NCBI GenBank assembly: GCA_001970955.1
Contig: MPUH01000859.1
Location: 1 to 31,505, forward strand
Direction: 5' to 3'
Source of the DNA: Stentor coeruleus
Taxonomy: Eukaryota > Ciliophora > Heterotrichea > Heterotrichida > Stentoridae
DNA: 31,505 bases
Position numbers and translations under genes: made by a program. Each line of letters opens with the position of its first letter. Position 1 is the stretch's first letter. Positions 21,274 to 31,505 of the stretch are shown here, piece after piece. Below the pieces are notes generated by a model. It made no database searches and had not been told where the DNA came from. It saw only the letters and a list, made by a program, of their open reading frames with translations.

Positions 21274-22016
21274 GTATTGGTATTTAAAATCATTCAAAAA
21301 TTTTTATAAAAAAAACATCCTTGCACATGTTATATGATTTCATTACAAAAACACAGAAAAATATACACTTAAAAGTTGTATATTAAACATAATTAATATT
21401 GAAATAGAAACAGAAATTGATGAAAGTGTCAGAGTATGTTTCCGATTCAGACTTTTTAATGAAAAGAATATATATTATTATGGGATATCTCCTGTATAAC
21501 AATTATAAATCCCCAAAGTTATTCTAGACAAAGTTATATCATCATTAGGATAAGAAAAAGTCCAAATGAATATTAGGTTTATTTTGAAGATTATTTATTG
21601 ACAATAAGAGAGAAATTTTGGAATGAAGGGTGAATTAATTTTAAAATTGAGAACGTTAGAGAACTTTTGATAAATAATTGAAAAAGTCAGTTTTTTTATG
21701 TATTTCCTAAAATATAATGCATAATATCAAAGAGGTATAACTTATTTAACAGAATCACGCTTTGATTTTAACTAAATTATTTTTTTTTAAACCATAACAA
21801 GATTTTTTACTTTAAAGGCAATAGTATAAGTATTACACAAAGGCTGATAAATATTTAAGTGGCAAAATTATTATTGTAATTATACTAAATAACATAAAAA
21901 CCTCATGATTTCAAAAAACCAGCGAAAATCTATAAGAAAAAAATACTCGAAACACCCATTTAATTCTAAACAATATTACTAAAAGTAAGCTCAAATACTT
22001 TAAAAAAATCACGCAA
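21274..22016. other. Intergenic, AT-rich
   Basis: This lies between the kinase and the convergent minus-strand gene. Only short frames were found. No RNA gene was recognised. Confidence 0.5.
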
Positions 22017-22616
22017 CTAAGGTATATAATTAATTAAATTTTGGTAATCCGTAAAAAGTTTATTTTGAGTTTGACACAATTTTTTAGAGTGAACAATACT
22101 CTGCACTTTCTTAAGAAACACATTGCATTGATCAGAAGGTGAGAAACTCTGTGTCCTAGACGATATCTCATTTTTCACAATTGGGCTTTCTTTTCTAGTA
22201 GGAGGTCTAATCATAGTCCTTTGTTTTCTAAAAATCTGCTCCTTAACAAAAGGTATAAGAGTTTTTCTTTTAGCATAATTGTTATTTCTTATATCGTTGG
22301 TACCTATATTGATAGTTTTATCAGTGCCTGAAAACGATTTACTTTTTTTATGACGATCAGATATATGTTGTAAAGGGCTTTCTTGGCTTTGAACTTCTTT
22401 TGAAGTTTCTCTATTGGATTGATATATAAACACTTTATCAGCAAAACGAGGTCTAAGAACTGATATAAAAAATCTAACATCAGAATTTGTAGCTGGTATT
22501 TCAATTCGGTCTTCTGATAAAGGCTTTGAATCATTAAATGTTTTCCAATAAGTTGAGGAACTTTCAATAAGATTATATTGTTTATCATAGGATTGGTTCA
22601 TTTTTATTATTATCAT
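22017..22616 (-). CDS. Basic, Ser/Lys/Arg-rich protein, unknown
   Basis: This encodes 199 residues from ATG at 22616, or 194 from the ATG at 22601 (MNQSYDKQYN), to TAG. There is no signal peptide or membrane helix. A segment SDVRFFISVLRPRFADKVFI (about 45-64) may be structured. The middle is rich in Lys, Arg, Ser and Pro (HKKSKSFSGTDK, RTMIRPPTRKESP) with many possible phosphorylation sites. The C-terminus looks helical (FLKKVQSIVHSKKL). No family was recognised. It lies at the head of the minus-strand gene group but lacks the MGxC start of its neighbours. Confidence 0.65.
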   Translation of the reverse strand: MIIIKMNQSYDKQYNLIESSSTYWKTFNDSKPLSEDRIEIPATNSDVRFFISVLRPRFADKVFIYQSNRETSKEVQSQESPLQHISDRHKKSKSFSGTDKTINIGTNDIRNNNYAKRKTLIPFVKEQIFRKQRTMIRPPTRKESPIVKNEISSRTQSFSPSDQCNVFLKKVQSIVHSKKLCQTQNKLFTDYQNLINYIP

Positions 22617-23550
22617 AATATAATTTAATGAAGATGTTTTAGAATAAAATTTTAAATTATTTAGATAGATTTAGAAGTAATAACTTGTTTGAATTTATTA
22701 TTCTCTGTTATAAATTATCTTCTGTTAAAATTGTAATAATTTTTCTATGAAATCTTACTTCTAATATAAAAAGTATGCTTTAGATTATTATTCTAGGACA
22801 AGTTATTTTGGTTTCTCATAAAAATCATATCTTGTAAATTATAAAAAACTAAAATGCTTGCAAATAAAATAACATTTTTATACTCTATTTTCCTTAAAGC
22901 TTAAACCAAACTAAAAACAATAATTTCATATTTTTTATTCATAGCCTTCCAACTAATTCAATTAATCATAAGCATTCCTATATAAAATACCCCAATATGG
23001 AAAAAATGAAAACTAAAGTCTTACTTTAAATACCAAGCCTAAATCCCCAACAACAACACACTCAGTCTATCTAAAAAAAAATATACAACCCTTACTTTAC
23101 TAATAAAAAATCCTATATTTCCAAAAAAATAAACCCTTTGAACTGACTAAATACATTTTTTACTAGTTCCTATCTAAGTAAATTGTTTTATTTAATTCTA
23201 AGTATTATCATATTTACAGCTAATAATTCTTATAATTAAGTCCAATTCCCTTTACGAAATAATCCTTGACAAAAAAAGGAAGAAAATCTTTTCAAGCATA
23301 AATTTCAATCTTTGTATTTTGAGTCATATTCCAACTTAATAATCAAATAAACAAACTAAAAAAAGTCTTAGATGATCCTTACATAAAAATACTTATCAAA
23401 TAAAACTTTCTAATAAACATTATATTTTATCCTGAAAAAGTCAAGCATTTCTAAACCAAACCTAACTAACTATGTTTAATTATTAAAAGGATTTATAATA
23501 GACTGAAAGGAAAAATTGTAATTCATTAGACTTAAATATATTATATAAAA
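22617..23550. other. Intergenic, AT-rich
   Basis: About 0.9 kb of low-complexity AT-rich DNA between two minus-strand genes. No gene was seen. Confidence 0.5.
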
Positions 23551-23829
23551 TTAAAAGACTGTTTCATTCCTAATAATGTATTTTTGATTCAGTGTAAAAT
23601 TCATCTTAATGCGTGACGCAAATAAAGGGTTTAGTTTTACATCTGATAAAACTATAGCTTTTGCTTCTACTGAACGTTTTTCTTTGTATACTGGCCTATT
23701 TGAAGGTTTATAAGGCTGTGAAAGTTTTAGTGTAAGCTTTATACTTTGAGTAGTAAGGTTTAAAGCTGAAGGAAGCTTCTCCATCATTTCAATATTGTTT
23801 TTGTGGCGATTAACACATGAGCAACCCAT
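23551..23829 (-). CDS. Small predicted acylated protein, subfamily A, member 1
   Basis: This encodes 92 residues. The N-terminus MGCSCVNRHK has Gly2 for N-myristoylation and Cys3 and Cys5 for palmitoylation, as in small membrane-tethered signalling proteins. The body is basic (pairs such as KEKRSVEAK). Near the C-terminus it has VKLNPLFASRIKMN, matching NPLYxSHI in the genes at 26063 and 29134. It has no membrane helix. The function is unknown. The conserved MG-Cys start across five unlinked bodies supports the ATG chosen and the reality of the gene. Confidence 0.72.
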   Translation of the reverse strand: MGCSCVNRHKNNIEMMEKLPSALNLTTQSIKLTLKLSQPYKPSNRPVYKEKRSVEAKAIVLSDVKLNPLFASRIKMNFTLNQKYIIRNETVF

Positions 23830-26062
23830 ATTTATAAGTATGAAAAATGACTAACTAACTTATTAGATATGGAAAAATATAAGCTTTAGGATTTATGTAA
23901 AAACAAAGTAAATAAGGAAATTATCAATAAGACTTTTAGAGAACTTGTGGAAGATTTGATGAAGGCTTACTTAAAATGTTTTTTTTTCGGTAGGTTTTTC
24001 GAATTTTTGGGCTGTGGATGGTTTTGATATAAAATTTTTTTTGGGTGAAGAAAATACATGATTTATGGTTAGGAAGTATATTAGATGGAAATTTGATAGT
24101 TGATTAGTTAGAATTTGATGTTTTGTACAAGAAAATCAGAGGTTTTTCTAGTAATTTTATGATGTCATGGTGAATATTTTCACTAGTTTTTTTTTTTTGA
24201 GTAACTAGTCAAGAGAGAATAATAGCTTATGCTAGGGTTTATGTTTTTATTAAGGGATTTTATTGTGATCACTAGAGATGAATAATAATTTTGCAATAAG
24301 GTTGCTATTTCTAGAAGGATTTATGGAAGGAAATTTGTTCTTAGTGAGTTTTTAGCATGTAAAATTCGTCTAGATATATTAATTGTAAGAGATTTATGAT
24401 GATAAAACTAAAATTATAAAGTTGTAATAGAAATTATGTACATGGGTAATTTTGCAAGATGAACATAAAAAATTCATAAAAATCTAATAGACAATTTTTA
24501 TAATACTTCTAATAGATGAAATGTAAAGGATTTAAATATATCTTTAACCAGAGATATTATTCTCTTACATAAACTGAATTTATATCATGTTTTCAAATTC
24601 TAATGATAATTGACTACTAGAATTCAAAGAAATTTATCTTAAAGTTTTTATTAAATATTATGTAGCATTACTTAGATTGAATTTTATTCCAATAATATTT
24701 AACTCACTTAAATATTAAACCTTTATTTTCTCATCATTCTAATTCCGATTCTAACTTAACTTGGGACATATTTTTTAGTTAACATATAAAAAAACTTTAA
24801 AGGCTAGCTTAAAAATTCAACTTTTCTTTTATTTAAATACAGAATATTTTAACTGCAAATAATTTTTCCTTAAGGTTTTCAAACCTATCAAATGACTGAT
24901 TTTATTTGATTTCCTAATCCGGTTTTTTCAATGTAATTTTTTTTCTATTTTTCTTTTTATAATCCTTTATTTTCATATTTTTTAAAGTCTCCTATTAGCT
25001 TTTTTGACTAAACTATTTAACCTTATGAATTCAACAATTTTTTTTATCATATTCATTGTTTTATGCTATTCAAATTTTATACTTACAAATAATTCCTTTC
25101 AAAGGAAAATTACTAATAAATCTAAATCTAGTAAATTATAAGCAATCATATGATTTCTATTTAAAAAAGTGTTTCATAGCATAAAGAAATATATATCAAA
25201 TTAATGTTCAAATATAAAGTCTTTAACTCAAAGTCCTATAAAAACTTAAATATAATCAACCTTAAAAAAAATCAACTTTTTTCCAATTCATCGTAGAATA
25301 CAAAAAACCACCCGATCTTTAAAGCTAATAAGAATTATTCATGAATTAATACTTCTTTTTAGTTTATTATTGTATTAAACTCTACTTCTTTCTTTAGTAA
25401 ACCCTATAAAGTCTTTAGTTAAAACTAATACCCAAATAGTACCTGATAAGATTCACTCAAACTAGAAATCCGTAAAAATAGAAGATAAAACCTCAAAGGA
25501 TAAAAAACATACAGTTTTCCCATGCGGCGAAATTTGAAATTATTAGCTTACTCCTTCGAATTTTATCTAAATACTTTAAAGTGGTTATAAAGAAGATTCT
25601 TATATAAATCCCAATACCGAACTTTAATCCATAAATCTTATTTTAGCTCAGAACTTTTTGTAATCCAAACTTCTGCCCGCAAACAAGAAAACTTGGAAAA
25701 ATTACTGAAAACACAAGCAGTAACAACAAAAACATCAATATAATTGAAATTAACTATAAAAATACCTTAATACCCAGCTATATCTACATAAACCCCAAAG
25801 GATCTTTTATGCAAAAAAATCATTATCAAAGCTACTTTCTTTAAAATATTTATGCAAAAAAATACTTTTTCCCTTTCTTTCATTTTCTATAGCTAATATT
25901 CCATTAGAAAATACTGACATATTATCAGTTCATCTAAATTAAGCTAAGCTAAAGCCTTTTAATCCATAAGAAAAGTCAACTCCCATGAACTTCTATAGTC
26001 TTATTTTCTCAACTTATATTATTCTTTCTATAACAGACTTATATAAAAAAACTATCATAAAC
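23830..26062. other. Long gene-free region
   Basis: About 2.2 kb, very AT-rich, with stops in all frames. A 15-base word, TTTATGCAAAAAAAT, occurs twice near 25806 and 25848. No tRNA-like B box or intron-bearing gene was found. It is unusually long for a compact ciliate macronuclear genome. Confidence 0.5.
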
Positions 26063-26302
26063 TTAATTAATATACTTTATTTTGTTTATATGAGAAATGT
26101 AAAGTGGATTAGATTTCGGATCCATTAGAATCGGTTCTCTTATAGTGATATAAGACAAAGCTAAACAGTCAGGTTTTTTACTTTTATCTTTTTCATAGCA
26201 TGTCTTAACATTCTTTAATGGTTCTAAATCAAGAAGCCAAGTCGAAGGCATTCTTTTGATATTGTAAAACTTTGCTCTACGATGTCCTATGCAAGTACCC
26301 AT
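26063..26302 (-). CDS. Small predicted acylated protein, subfamily A, member 2
   Basis: This encodes 79 residues. MGTCIGHRR gives Gly2 and Cys4 with Gly6, acceptable for N-myristoyltransferase. A basic stretch follows. The C-terminal part, ILMDPKSNPLYISHINK, carries the subfamily motif. The first codons resemble the gene at 29134 at DNA level too (both read MGTCI with a His/Arg cluster), so these two are the closest pair. Unknown function; membrane association predicted. Confidence 0.72.
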   Translation of the reverse strand: MGTCIGHRRAKFYNIKRMPSTWLLDLEPLKNVKTCYEKDKSKKPDCLALSYITIREPILMDPKSNPLYISHINKIKYIN

Positions 26303-27972
26303 TATGGTTTTATATTAGAGGTTATAAAATTAAACCCATATTTCTATTTGATCAATATAAGGACCCATTATCTTAATATCATATAATGGTAGCCAATGCA
26401 TAGTTTAAATTTAACTTGTACTTGAGTTTTAAAACTTTTTAAGTACTTGTTTATAGTGTTTTCTAATGAATAATTTTTAGGAATTATCTAATGAATTAAA
26501 TTTTATGTAAGATTGGTTATAAGATGGGTTTTGAGAAAGAAAATTTGGGTTTTTATAGTTTGAAAATAGTTTTTATTTCAGGGTATAAGAGAAATTATGC
26601 TTTGCGGGTAAAGGTTATAATAGGAAGTGGTGGATTATATTTTATTAATAAAAGTTGGAATTTTATATGAGCTTGAAAAAAATATTTTACTTAGTAATAT
26701 TGTATACTACTTAAAGGTATAGTACTGTTTTATTAGGTTTATATTCTAGTTTCGATAAGCATATATGAGAAATTTAAGCTTAGTGGCATAAATATAGAGA
26801 CAAGATTCTTCATATGCAATTTTTAAAAAGAAATTCTCAACAAAAAGCATCATTCAATTATTTAAAATCAATATTCGGATATAACTATTTATCTTATTTT
26901 AATCAAAACACAAAATAATTCATATATTTCAATATAACAAGGTTTAAAACCTAACATATTCCTATTCCTATTGCATATTCGAAAATTTTAGGTACCATTA
27001 TTAGTTTATACAAAAAAATCATAAAACCTGAATCTTTTTCTAGTTTATCTTCGATATTTGTAAAAATTATTTCGATAAATCCTCTAGTAAATATTATCAT
27101 CATTATTTCCTTTACAAAACTTTCTAGTAAAAAATTTTTCATTACCAATATAAAAGTCTAGTATCAATATGAGTTTTCTGCTTGTTTTTACATATAAAAA
27201 CTCAGTAATTTAAACAAAAACATTATAATAAACATATTATATATACTTTATTATGACGATAAAAAATTAATAATATTCTTTTATATGAAATTCGACTTTT
27301 ATTAAAATTATGTAATAAATTATATCATGAACTAAAATCTAAATGATACTAATAGTTTTTATTACTATATATATAAATATCTTAACATATTTTTTTACAT
27401 TATTTATAGTATACTTAAGCCAACATGGTACTTTATAAAAAGATAATTTTAGTATTTAAAGGTTAACTTCCAATATATTTTCCACGTAAATAATTATTAT
27501 GATTTCTTATAAATTTTATACTAAGTAAAGTCTATATGCTTTTATATTTCATATATTAGAAAAACAAATATAAGATTACATTTTATATAAAGTTACCTTG
27601 TTTTTATATACTTGGAATATTTGTATTTAGAATATAATATTTGATTCATGATTTAATTTTAATAGTTTATGCATTAAATGTATTTGATATAGTATTTTTA
27701 GATCATATTGCTTTATATAATTTTACGATAGCACTAATATTATAAGAAAACTGTTACAAAAATTAACTTTCTAGCGATTTAATTTTATATCTAGGCTGAG
27801 GTGTTAGACTTAAGATAGATTATTCATATAGTTTGTAATTAAAATTCATTCTAAGTTATTCATAGTATTATATTTTATTATAGCTTTGAATTTTAGATCA
27901 ATATGTTTACTATCTTAGAATTTACAATCTGATGATATTATAACTAGATTAATATATGTATAACAGTTTAAT
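26303..27972. other. Long gene-free region
   Basis: About 1.7 kb, very AT-rich. It contains a minus-strand frame at 26951-27142 (63 codons, hydrophobic, ending AIGIGIC) and a plus-strand frame of about 50 codons starting near 26524 (MGFEKENLGF). Neither resembles anything else here and neither is called as a gene. Confidence 0.45.
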
Positions 27973-28170
27973 CTAAGCTTCTTGTTCTTCTTTTATAGGA
28001 AGACTTTTTTCAAATGCTTCTTCAGGTGGTTTTTCAGCAGAGGAACCCTTAAATCTAAGTTTATTTTGGATCTGCCTTACATTCATACTATCTTTAGCTT
28101 TAAACGCTTTGATTGACGGATGCTTTGATTCGCTTTCCACAGGAGCTTTTCGAGATACGCATATACCCAT
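27973..28170 (-). CDS. Small predicted acylated protein, subfamily B, member 1
   Basis: This encodes 65 residues. MGICVSRKA has Gly2, Cys4 and Ser6, a textbook myristoylation start with an adjacent palmitoylation Cys. The middle, FKAKDSMNVRQIQNKLRFK (about 23-41), is basic and probably helical, and matches the gene at 30320. The tail is acidic (PPEEAFEKS, KEEQEA). Basic centre plus acyl anchor suggests binding to negatively charged membrane. The family is not recognised. Confidence 0.7.
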   Translation of the reverse strand: MGICVSRKAPVESESKHPSIKAFKAKDSMNVRQIQNKLRFKGSSAEKPPEEAFEKSLPIKEEQEA

Positions 28171-29133
28171 TTCTTTTTCTAATTATATCGCTCCATTACA
28201 GTATATGCTATGCATAAGATTAAAATAGTAATCGGAGATAAAAGAAATATAGTCTTCAATCTATTATGTGTTCTCTGTCGAAATATATTATAATTATAGA
28301 TAATAAATTTTTATATTTCTTAATATATATCATATAAACTAAGTCTACTAAAATGATTAGGAATTTTCTTATGTAAATCGGATTTTCATATTCTCTACTT
28401 TAAATGGATAAACTAACGGAAAAAATATCTTTAGACTCTAATTTCTTATATATAATCGGATGTATTACTCCTGAAAATATATAAATACAAAGGCATATCT
28501 GAGTTTTAGATAAAATTTAGACATTCAATCAAACTTTATCATAAAAACCTACATCCAATTAATAAACATTGAATGATTATCAAAAAGCTTTTACATATGA
28601 TCAAGATAAAAAAAAATAAAAGGCAATTTTTATATTAAAATACTGTATGTCTTAAATCAAAATTTAATTGCATAAAAACCTAAAAACCTATAATTTACTA
28701 TCATCCCAAGCTGATTTTGCATTAAAGTTGTATTAAAAAAAGTGTTTTTTACTCATTTTCTCTACAAAAACTTTTAGATAATTTTAAGATTTAGGCTTTT
28801 CAGTTTATTTCCTTTCTCATTACTAATTCTAAACTTACCATAAATATATATACACTTAATAAATATCATAAGACATATTTGCATACTTAATTCGATTAAA
28901 TTATGGGGAGAATATATTAACAGAATAGACTGTTCTAGAATTGGTTTATATAATATTTGACAAATGGAACAAAATATTAGATTAAAAGTAGTCTTATAAG
29001 TTAAAATATAATAATCCCTAACCAGATTCTAATTTGCATCGAAATCCAACATGATCATTCGAAACCCTAAGAATGAATTGTTTATCGAAAACTTTAGTTA
29101 AGAAATATATATATTTAATAACTTTAAATTACT
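28171..29133. other. Intergenic, AT-rich
   Basis: About 1 kb between small minus-strand genes. No open frame of note and no RNA gene recognised. Confidence 0.5.
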
Positions 29134-29361
29134 TTAAGACACTATTTGCTTTAGTTTATTCTTTTGTATGTGTGATGCATACAAAGGATTCATCATCGGA
29201 TGTAATAGCAATGGTTGTTTGGAATATTTTTTTGAAAGCTCTTCCATTACTTTCATATGAAAATTAGATCTTATTGACGCACCCAAAGGTAAAATAATTT
29301 TTGATTCTATGTGAATTTTTTCTAGAATAGGCTTCCTATGATGACTTATACAAGTACCCAT
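29134..29361 (-). CDS. Small predicted acylated protein, subfamily A, member 3
   Basis: This encodes 75 residues. MGTCISHHRK has Gly2, Cys4 and Ser6 followed by a His/Arg/Lys cluster. The C-terminal part, LLLHPMMNPLYASHIQKNK, carries the subfamily A motif and ends shortly after a basic tail. It is closest to the gene at 26063. Overlapping plus-strand frames are shadows. Unknown function. Confidence 0.72.
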   Translation of the reverse strand: MGTCISHHRKPILEKIHIESKIILPLGASIRSNFHMKVMEELSKKYSKQPLLLHPMMNPLYASHIQKNKLKQIVS

Positions 29362-30319
29362 TTATCTTTTATTAGTCATAATTACACGATTTCATTGAAT
29401 CTAAATAGTCTTATTACATTTTTTATCATTTTTATAGTTAAAACTTGTATAAAAGCTTTTTTTAGGACTTAATTTTATAAATTCAGTAAATTTTATTATA
29501 GTCTATAAAAGTATATTTTTTTATCACCAATTTACTTTATTCATTCAAATAATTTATGAATCCTATATTCAGGTAAGATTTAAACTATGAGATAATAGAT
29601 TTAATGATATGAAGTGTCTTAAGTTTTTCATTAGAAATTTTTATATAAACTTATAACAGAGTTTAATTTTGTGATAGGCTAGAAATATTTAATAAAATAA
29701 TTAGCATTTGTGTTAAATTGTAGTTTTAAAGTTATTATCAGTCTAGATGTCATATATATACGGTTCAATATATTTAATGTCAATAGAGAAATTTCAGTTT
29801 GCAATTTAAGTAAGGTTTAAAAAAAAAAAATTATTATCATTCACCTTTTAGATGAGAAAAAATGCTATGAAGGTAGTTATAATTATGATAATTTTTTATC
29901 TTTTATCATTTAAAGCAATTTTAGTTTAAAATATGCACTTTTATCAAATTTCTTCCAATTGCATATCCTGTTAATATTAGTAAAAAAAATTGAATGTAAA
30001 TTTTTCAAGCTGAACATTGCGATTATTCAGGTTATAGTTTTTTATACTATCATTAACAAAAAAAATTTCTTAAATAATAATGGTTAAAAGGTTAAAAAGC
30101 GTTTCTTTTTTTTTAAATTTTGCATATTTTTTAAACTAATGCTTACCAGATGGGAAAAGAAAATAATAGATTGATTTTATTGTGATATCCACTTTCGAAT
30201 CGGAATAAAATATTAAAATTATCATGCTTTCTTATGTGATTAGCGTGAATTTTAAAGTTAGTCCTCAAGACTGAATTTAGAAATTTTTTAAGGATACTAT
30301 ATAATAAATTAAGAGTAAT
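29362..30319. other. Intergenic, AT-rich
   Basis: About 1 kb with poly-A and poly-T tracts (for example near 29820). No gene was seen. Confidence 0.5.
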
Positions 30320-30541
30320 TTAATTTACATTACAAGGCTCTGATGATACTTTTTTTAATTCTGACTCGTCTTCAGCATTACAATTAGATTTAGGATCTTG
30401 CTTTGATTGTGAGAAGTTCTTAAATTTAAGTTTATTTATGATATGTTTGGTAATTAAACTGTCTTTAGGCTTAACCTTTCTTATTGAAGCTGTTTTAGAC
30501 GATTCTGTGTTCTTGATTTGTTTAACAATACAAATTCCCAT
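30320..30541 (-). CDS. Small predicted acylated protein, subfamily B, member 2
   Basis: This encodes 73 residues from ATG at 30541 (MGICIVKQIK). An in-frame ATG eight codons upstream (30565, MLIILSVN) would bury Gly2 and abolish acylation. The downstream start is chosen because all four relatives begin at the equivalent point. Gly2 and Cys4 are present; position 6 is Val, less ideal than Ser. VKPKDSLITKHIINKLKFK matches the gene at 27973. The tail is Ser/Glu/Asp-rich. Unknown function. Confidence 0.68.
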   Translation of the reverse strand: MGICIVKQIKNTESSKTASIRKVKPKDSLITKHIINKLKFKNFSQSKQDPKSNCNAEDESELKKVSSEPCNVN

Positions 30542-30954
30542 ATTGACTGATAATATTATAAGCATTTTTACTAATGAAATTTATACAATGATTTATTATT
30601 CTGTATTTTTTCAATAAAATTATGTATTATAACAAAATTATTTAAGTTATCATATATTAAACCAATATTCAATCTTAAAAGGCTTTGAAATTATTTTTAG
30701 AAATATTTATATGCTTTTTAGTTTAAAAATAGTGTAAAAAAGAATAGGATTTGTTATATAATTTTTACAATAACTTAAAATTCGACTGAAATAACATTAG
30801 AGTATTAAAAAATAATGAGTAAAACCAAAGTTTTCATTGAATCAAATATTTTTCAATGCTTTTTATAACAAAATTGAAGTCGGGATGTTTATGCATTATG
30901 TATTTTAAAATTATTACTTTTTAGGGATATTTTTTTTAGTTTAACTATAATATT
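30542..30954. other. Intergenic, AT-rich
   Basis: This is the upstream region of the last subfamily B gene. No gene was seen. Confidence 0.45.
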
Positions 30955-31195
30955 TTATCTTGAAACACTGTAGCTATTAATAACTTTACTGCTTTGATTA
31001 AATTCAGTTTCTATAAGGCTTTTTTTGGCTTCTAATATTAATTCGCAAGTACATTTATTTGATGAAAGCCAAATGATTCCCTTCTAATATTAATTCGCAA
31101 GTACATTTATTTGATGAAAGCCAAATGATTTCATTTTTGGGAAGCTTTTCAATCGTCGTGATAAGCTGGTGATTTAATCCAGAAAATAAAAAATT
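30955..31195 (-). other. Possible partial or decayed coding remnant broken by a 50-bp duplication
   Basis: With one 52-base period removed, a minus-strand frame of about 63 codons opens. It contains LITTIEKLPKNEIIWLSSNK and ends KVINSYSVSR before TAA. It has protein-like composition but no ATG: TGA lies just upstream. No 15-nt intron of the local type supplies a start. It could be the last part of a gene or a relic. No homologue was recognised. Confidence 0.3.
31029..31130. repeat. 50-bp direct duplication without N
   Basis: 31029-31078 and 31081-31130 are identical, separated by CC. Its length equals the 50-bp duplication at 10903, so it may be the same kind of failed contig merge with the gap filled, rather than a natural repeat. 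Confidence 0.9.
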
Positions 31196-31505
31196 TCATT
31201 ATGTATTTTTTACATGTGAAAAAAAATATTTAATATTTAGGATTTTTAACTTTAACATTTTCTTTTTTAATAATTCATAACAACAATATCTAAATTATTT
31301 AAATGATGAGGATTTTTGTAACCAATTCTAAAAATGAATAATTTCTATAATGCAAATGTATATAGTTTATCTAAGAATTTGTTTGATTCTTATATGTATT
31401 GACACTTATATTTAATAAATTCTGAAAGAGAGAACTCATATACGAGTTTATTAAAGTATACAAAAATTAGTTGATAAAATGATAAAATAGTTTAAAATAG
31501 TATTC
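31131..31505. other. Window end, AT-rich non-coding
   Basis: Short frames only. No telomeric repeat or further member of the small-gene array is visible. Confidence 0.45.

Noticed and set aside
24495..24540. Decayed sixth small gene (minus-strand reading with LNPLHFI before a stop)
   Set aside because: Only about four residues match the subfamily A motif, stops lie close upstream and no MG start was found. Too weak to call.
26524..26670. Plus-strand frame beginning MGFEKENLGF
   Set aside because: It lacks the Cys and the subfamily motifs, is on the opposite strand to the array, and is about 50 codons long.
26951..27148. Minus-strand frame of about 63 codons, hydrophobic
   Set aside because: It has no MG-Cys start, no similarity to neighbours and low complexity. 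It could be chance in AT-rich DNA.
29073..29267. Plus-strand frame of 64 codons
   Set aside because: It is a shadow of the minus-strand small gene at 29134-29361.

Overview
The window looks like macronuclear DNA of a heterotrich ciliate, most likely Stentor or a close relative. It is strongly AT-rich. The long genes use the standard code with no in-frame TGA. They are interrupted by 15-nt introns, and six of these can be placed from the sequence. All six begin GTA, end AG, have TA at positions 9-10 and lie between codons (phase 0). Introns of this size are known from Stentor and Blepharisma; the absence of TGA-as-Trp favours Stentor. The species is an inference.

Positions 1-20701 are gene-dense and almost all on the plus strand. 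In order: the 3' part of a large Cys-rich/lectin-like multi-pass surface protein (two introns); two small Rab-like GTPase genes with a decayed tandem copy of the first between them; a MORN-repeat protein with a predicted lipidated N-terminus; a small basic protein on the minus strand; two neighbouring paralogous membrane proteins of about 1340 and 1365 residues with TPR-like and PAS-like regions (TmcB/TmcC-like, two introns each at matching positions); and a casein kinase II catalytic subunit with unusual ATP-site residues.

From about 22 kb to the end the picture changes. Genes are small, far apart and all on the minus strand. After a 199-residue unknown protein comes a dispersed array of five short genes (65-92 codons), every one beginning MG followed closely by Cys. 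This is the signature of N-myristoylation plus palmitoylation. By their bodies they form two subfamilies: three share an NPL[YF].S[HR]I motif near the C-terminus, and two share a K.KDS...I.NKL.FK motif. I do not recognise either. This array is the best candidate in the window for an undescribed system: a set of small acylated membrane-associated proteins of unknown function. The MORN protein at 6.7 kb carries a similar anchor.

Several apparent oddities are probably assembly artefacts. Five single-N positions each separate two copies of the same 50-248 bp sequence, and a sixth duplication of 50 bp occurs without an N. One of these breaks the reading frame of the first TmcB-like gene, and another adds 17 extra codons to it. 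Collapsing them gives an intact gene. No tRNA, rRNA, CRISPR, transposase or telomere repeat was recognised. Intergenic stretches were read by eye only.
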